Origin: an uncultured Phycisphaerales bacterium
Lineage (GTDB): Bacteria > Planctomycetota > Phycisphaerae > Tepidisphaerales > Tepidisphaeraceae
Length of the DNA stretch: 64,000 nucleotides
Assembly (NCBI GenBank): GCA_903871935.1
Contig: CAIQIQ010000011.1
Location: forward strand, 62,001-126,000
Direction of reading: 5' to 3'
Part shown: positions 62,696 to 64,000 of the stretch, piece after piece
Position numbering within the stretch: position 1 is the stretch's first letter
Layout: every line of letters begins with the position of its first letter
Made by a program: the position numbers and the translations under genes
The notes under the pieces: generated by a model
Told to the model about the DNA's origin: nothing
Database searches by the model: none
What the model saw: only the letters and a program-made list of their open reading frames with translations

Positions 62696-63604
62696 ATGCT
62701 GAAGTGTCTGTACAGGTATGTTTATATTGTGTGCGCTGCTGCGACGTTGGCGCCGATGGGCTCGCTGCCAGCGCGGGCTGCGCCGAGCGAGCAGCTGGCA
62801 TCTGCAGCATCGGCGGTTGCTTCCGAGGCGGTCGCCGTGGTGCTGCCGGATTCTTCCAAGTTGCCATCGTCGCCTGGCTTCTTCTGTCTGGACGCCAAGG
62901 TCACGATCGGCGCTAAGCAGTTTCCAATGACGTTCGGCCTGTTCCTGCCCGCGAACTATTTCGCCAGCAAGGAGGCATTCCCCATTGTTGTCGCCTTGCA
63001 TACCGAAGGTCCCAAAGGCCTCGGAGGGGCGGGCCTGGTGCGCGAAGGGCTGGCGTCCCTCTGGGTCGCCGATCGCTGGGATCGGCGAGATGCTGAAGCG
63101 CGATCCAATCTGCCGAAACTTACCCTTCGTAAGAATGCCATGTTTGTTGGCATCGCCCCCCAGTGCCCCACAGAGTATGAGTTTGGAGACCGGCCGATGC
63201 CGCAGATCATCGCCGAACTGGTGACGCAGGTTGGCAAGGCGTATCGCACCGATCCTGAGCGCGCCTATCTCACTGGCTTCAGCTATGGCGGCACCAGTTG
63301 CTGGTTGGTTGCCGAACAGGTGCCCGGCCGTTTCGCCGCCATCGCGCCGATATCCAGTCGAAACACGCCCGACCCCGCGCAGACGGCGCAGCGGCTCAAG
63401 GATCTGCCCATCTACCTTGCCTGTGGCGTGCACGAGTGGGCCTTCTCCACCTGTGAGATGATGAAGGCCGCGCTCGAGCAGACCCGCCACCCGGATTACG
63501 TGTACCGCGTCGTTCCGGATGGAACACACTGGTGTTATCCCACGATTTACAATGACCCTGAGTTCTGGACGTGGCTCTTTTCCAAACGGCGCAAACAGCA
63601 ATAA
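62696..63604 (+). CDS. Secreted alpha/beta hydrolase (esterase/peptidase-like), paralogue 2
   Basis: 302 residues with a signal peptide (VYIVCAAATLAPMGSLPARA). It parallels the preceding gene throughout: FFCLDAKVTIGAKQFPM, SLWVADRWDRRDAEARSN, GFSYGGTSCWLVAEQV, IAPISSRNTPDPAQTAQ and VPDGTHWCYPTIYNDPEFW. The catalytic serine and histidine are conserved in both. The first coding part is the least conserved. The ATG is 24 bp after the hairpin behind paralogue 1, so it has its own initiation region. Confidence 0.85.
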   Translation: MLKCLYRYVYIVCAAATLAPMGSLPARAAPSEQLASAASAVASEAVAVVLPDSSKLPSSPGFFCLDAKVTIGAKQFPMTFGLFLPANYFASKEAFPIVVALHTEGPKGLGGAGLVREGLASLWVADRWDRRDAEARSNLPKLTLRKNAMFVGIAPQCPTEYEFGDRPMPQIIAELVTQVGKAYRTDPERAYLTGFSYGGTSCWLVAEQVPGRFAAIAPISSRNTPDPAQTAQRLKDLPIYLACGVHEWAFSTCEMMKAALEQTRHPDYVYRVVPDGTHWCYPTIYNDPEFWTWLFSKRRKQQ

Positions 63605-63645
63605 AGGGGCCGGGAGTCTTTTTAAAAGACTCCCGACCCCTTTAT
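63603..63645 (+). terminator. Strong hairpin after hydrolase 2
   Basis: AAAGGGGCCGGGAGTCTTT and AAAGACTCCCGACCCCTTTA form a stem with one G-C/C-G change versus the hairpin at 62628 and a T-rich exit. It begins at the stop of paralogue 2. The minus-strand gene ending at 63647 is on the other side, so the hairpin may act on both transcripts. Confidence 0.78.
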
Positions 63646-63646
63646 A

Positions 63647-64000
63647 TTAGCGATGCCCTCCTCCCCTGCCGCCACCCGACATGCCCCCTCCTCCGCCAGA
63701 CCAGCGCTCGCCTGAGGACCCTGAGAACCCCGAGGACATTGTCGGACCATCCGATCGAGACCGGACCTCGTGGCTGAACGCCTCACCGCCACCGCCACGA
63801 CTGACCGACGGGACAGCAGGTGACCACGCCGCCCTTCCCGGGCTGGGCGAGCCGATCATGGCGGGCATACTCGGTCGCCGCTCGATCGGGACACCGCCAT
63901 ACGAATGGTTCTCACCGGACAGGATTCGGCCGGATGGTGCTGCCGGGGAGAACTCTCTGGGTCCTGCGGGCCAAGCCACAATTCTGGTGCCGCCACCCCA
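63647..64000 (-). CDS. Glycine/serine-rich C-terminus of a protein cut by right edge
   Basis: About 117 residues are visible, open to the window edge. The sequence is low-complexity: WGGGTRIVAWPAGPREFSPA, then PSPGRAAWSPAVPSVSRGGG and the end GERWSGGGGGMSGGGRGGGH-R. No domain can be named. A GTG at 63979 could be read as a start, but upstream codons remain open in the same style, so the gene most likely begins outside the window. Possibly a surface or envelope protein. Confidence 0.6.
   Translation of the reverse strand, partial: WGGGTRIVAWPAGPREFSPAAPSGRILSGENHSYGGVPIERRPSMPAMIGSPSPGRAAWSPAVPSVSRGGGGEAFSHEVRSRSDGPTMSSGFSGSSGERWSGGGGGMSGGGRGGGHR

Overview
Organism and overall character. The window is GC-rich (visibly around 60%) bacterial DNA with few operons outside the glycan loci and many secreted carbohydrate-active proteins (a YetA-like rhamnogalacturonan-lyase-type protein, an Asp-box beta-propeller, a PQQ-like propeller, a GH63/MGH1-like glucosidase and an agarase-like TIM barrel). 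It also has DUF3553, DUF433/DUF5615 and RAYT genes, and intergenic DNA full of decayed interspersed repeats. This mix suggests a Planctomycetota bacterium, perhaps Phycisphaerae. That placement is inferred from gene content and style only; no rRNA, tRNA or ribosomal protein gene is visible to confirm it.

Region 1 (1-23.85 kb), surface glycan synthesis. On the minus strand a nucleotide-sugar module runs LegC-type aminotransferase -> NeuD-type acetyltransferase fused to an ATP-grasp enzyme -> HAD phosphatase -> CapD-type UDP-GlcNAc 4,6-dehydratase (cut by the left edge). This is the enzyme set for diamino-trideoxy sugars of the bacillosamine/legionaminate type. After a GT87 membrane glycosyltransferase, a secreted TIM-barrel protein and a methyltransferase comes a tight plus-strand run: wecB, GT4, Wzx flippase, GT4, Wzy-like polymerase/ligase, GT4, hexapeptide acyltransferase, GT4, GT4, and a 779-residue double GT4. 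A DUF4118-PAS protein without output domain and a UDP-GlcNAc 6-dehydrogenase close the region. Together the genes would make activated N-acetylated and uronic sugars, assemble a repeat unit, flip it and polymerise it.

Region 2 (23.85-26.4 kb), repeats and a transposase. A repeat-rich spacer carries DnaA-box-bounded repeats. It is followed by a REP-associated (RAYT) transposase flanked by two copies of a roughly 120-bp palindromic REP element, with a half copy 2.4 kb further on.

Region 3 (26.4-51.7 kb), mixed housekeeping and polysaccharide breakdown. It holds an Asp-box propeller, SthA transhydrogenase with an overlapping HicB-like gene, a sugar isomerase-like protein, a YetA-like secreted protein, a zinc-ribbon membrane protein, an MFS transporter, an aspartate-type aminotransferase, an APH-family kinase, a PQQ-like propeller, a GH63-like enzyme, an ArsR regulator, a structured MITE-like element, a glycosyltransferase, endonuclease V, a lone receiver protein and an agarase-like enzyme followed by a second, paralogous ArsR regulator.

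Region 4 (51.7-54.9 kb), decayed accessory DNA. It contains the C-terminal stub of a type ISP-like restriction/helicase protein, a DUF433/DUF5615 pair whose PIN-like member is frameshifted, a lone HigA-type antidote with a strong promoter, and a non-coding stretch with DnaA boxes, iteron-like repeats and an inverted copy of the repeat at 23.9 kb.

Region 5 (54.9-64 kb). A DPM1-like GT2 with a GtrA-like tail, a membrane-fused spermidine synthase-like protein, a MauE/DoxX-like protein, a phosphohexomutase, three small conserved proteins, two tandem paralogous secreted hydrolases each followed by the same strong hairpin, and the glycine-rich C-terminus of a protein cut by the right edge. Several convergent gene pairs overlap at their 3' ends.
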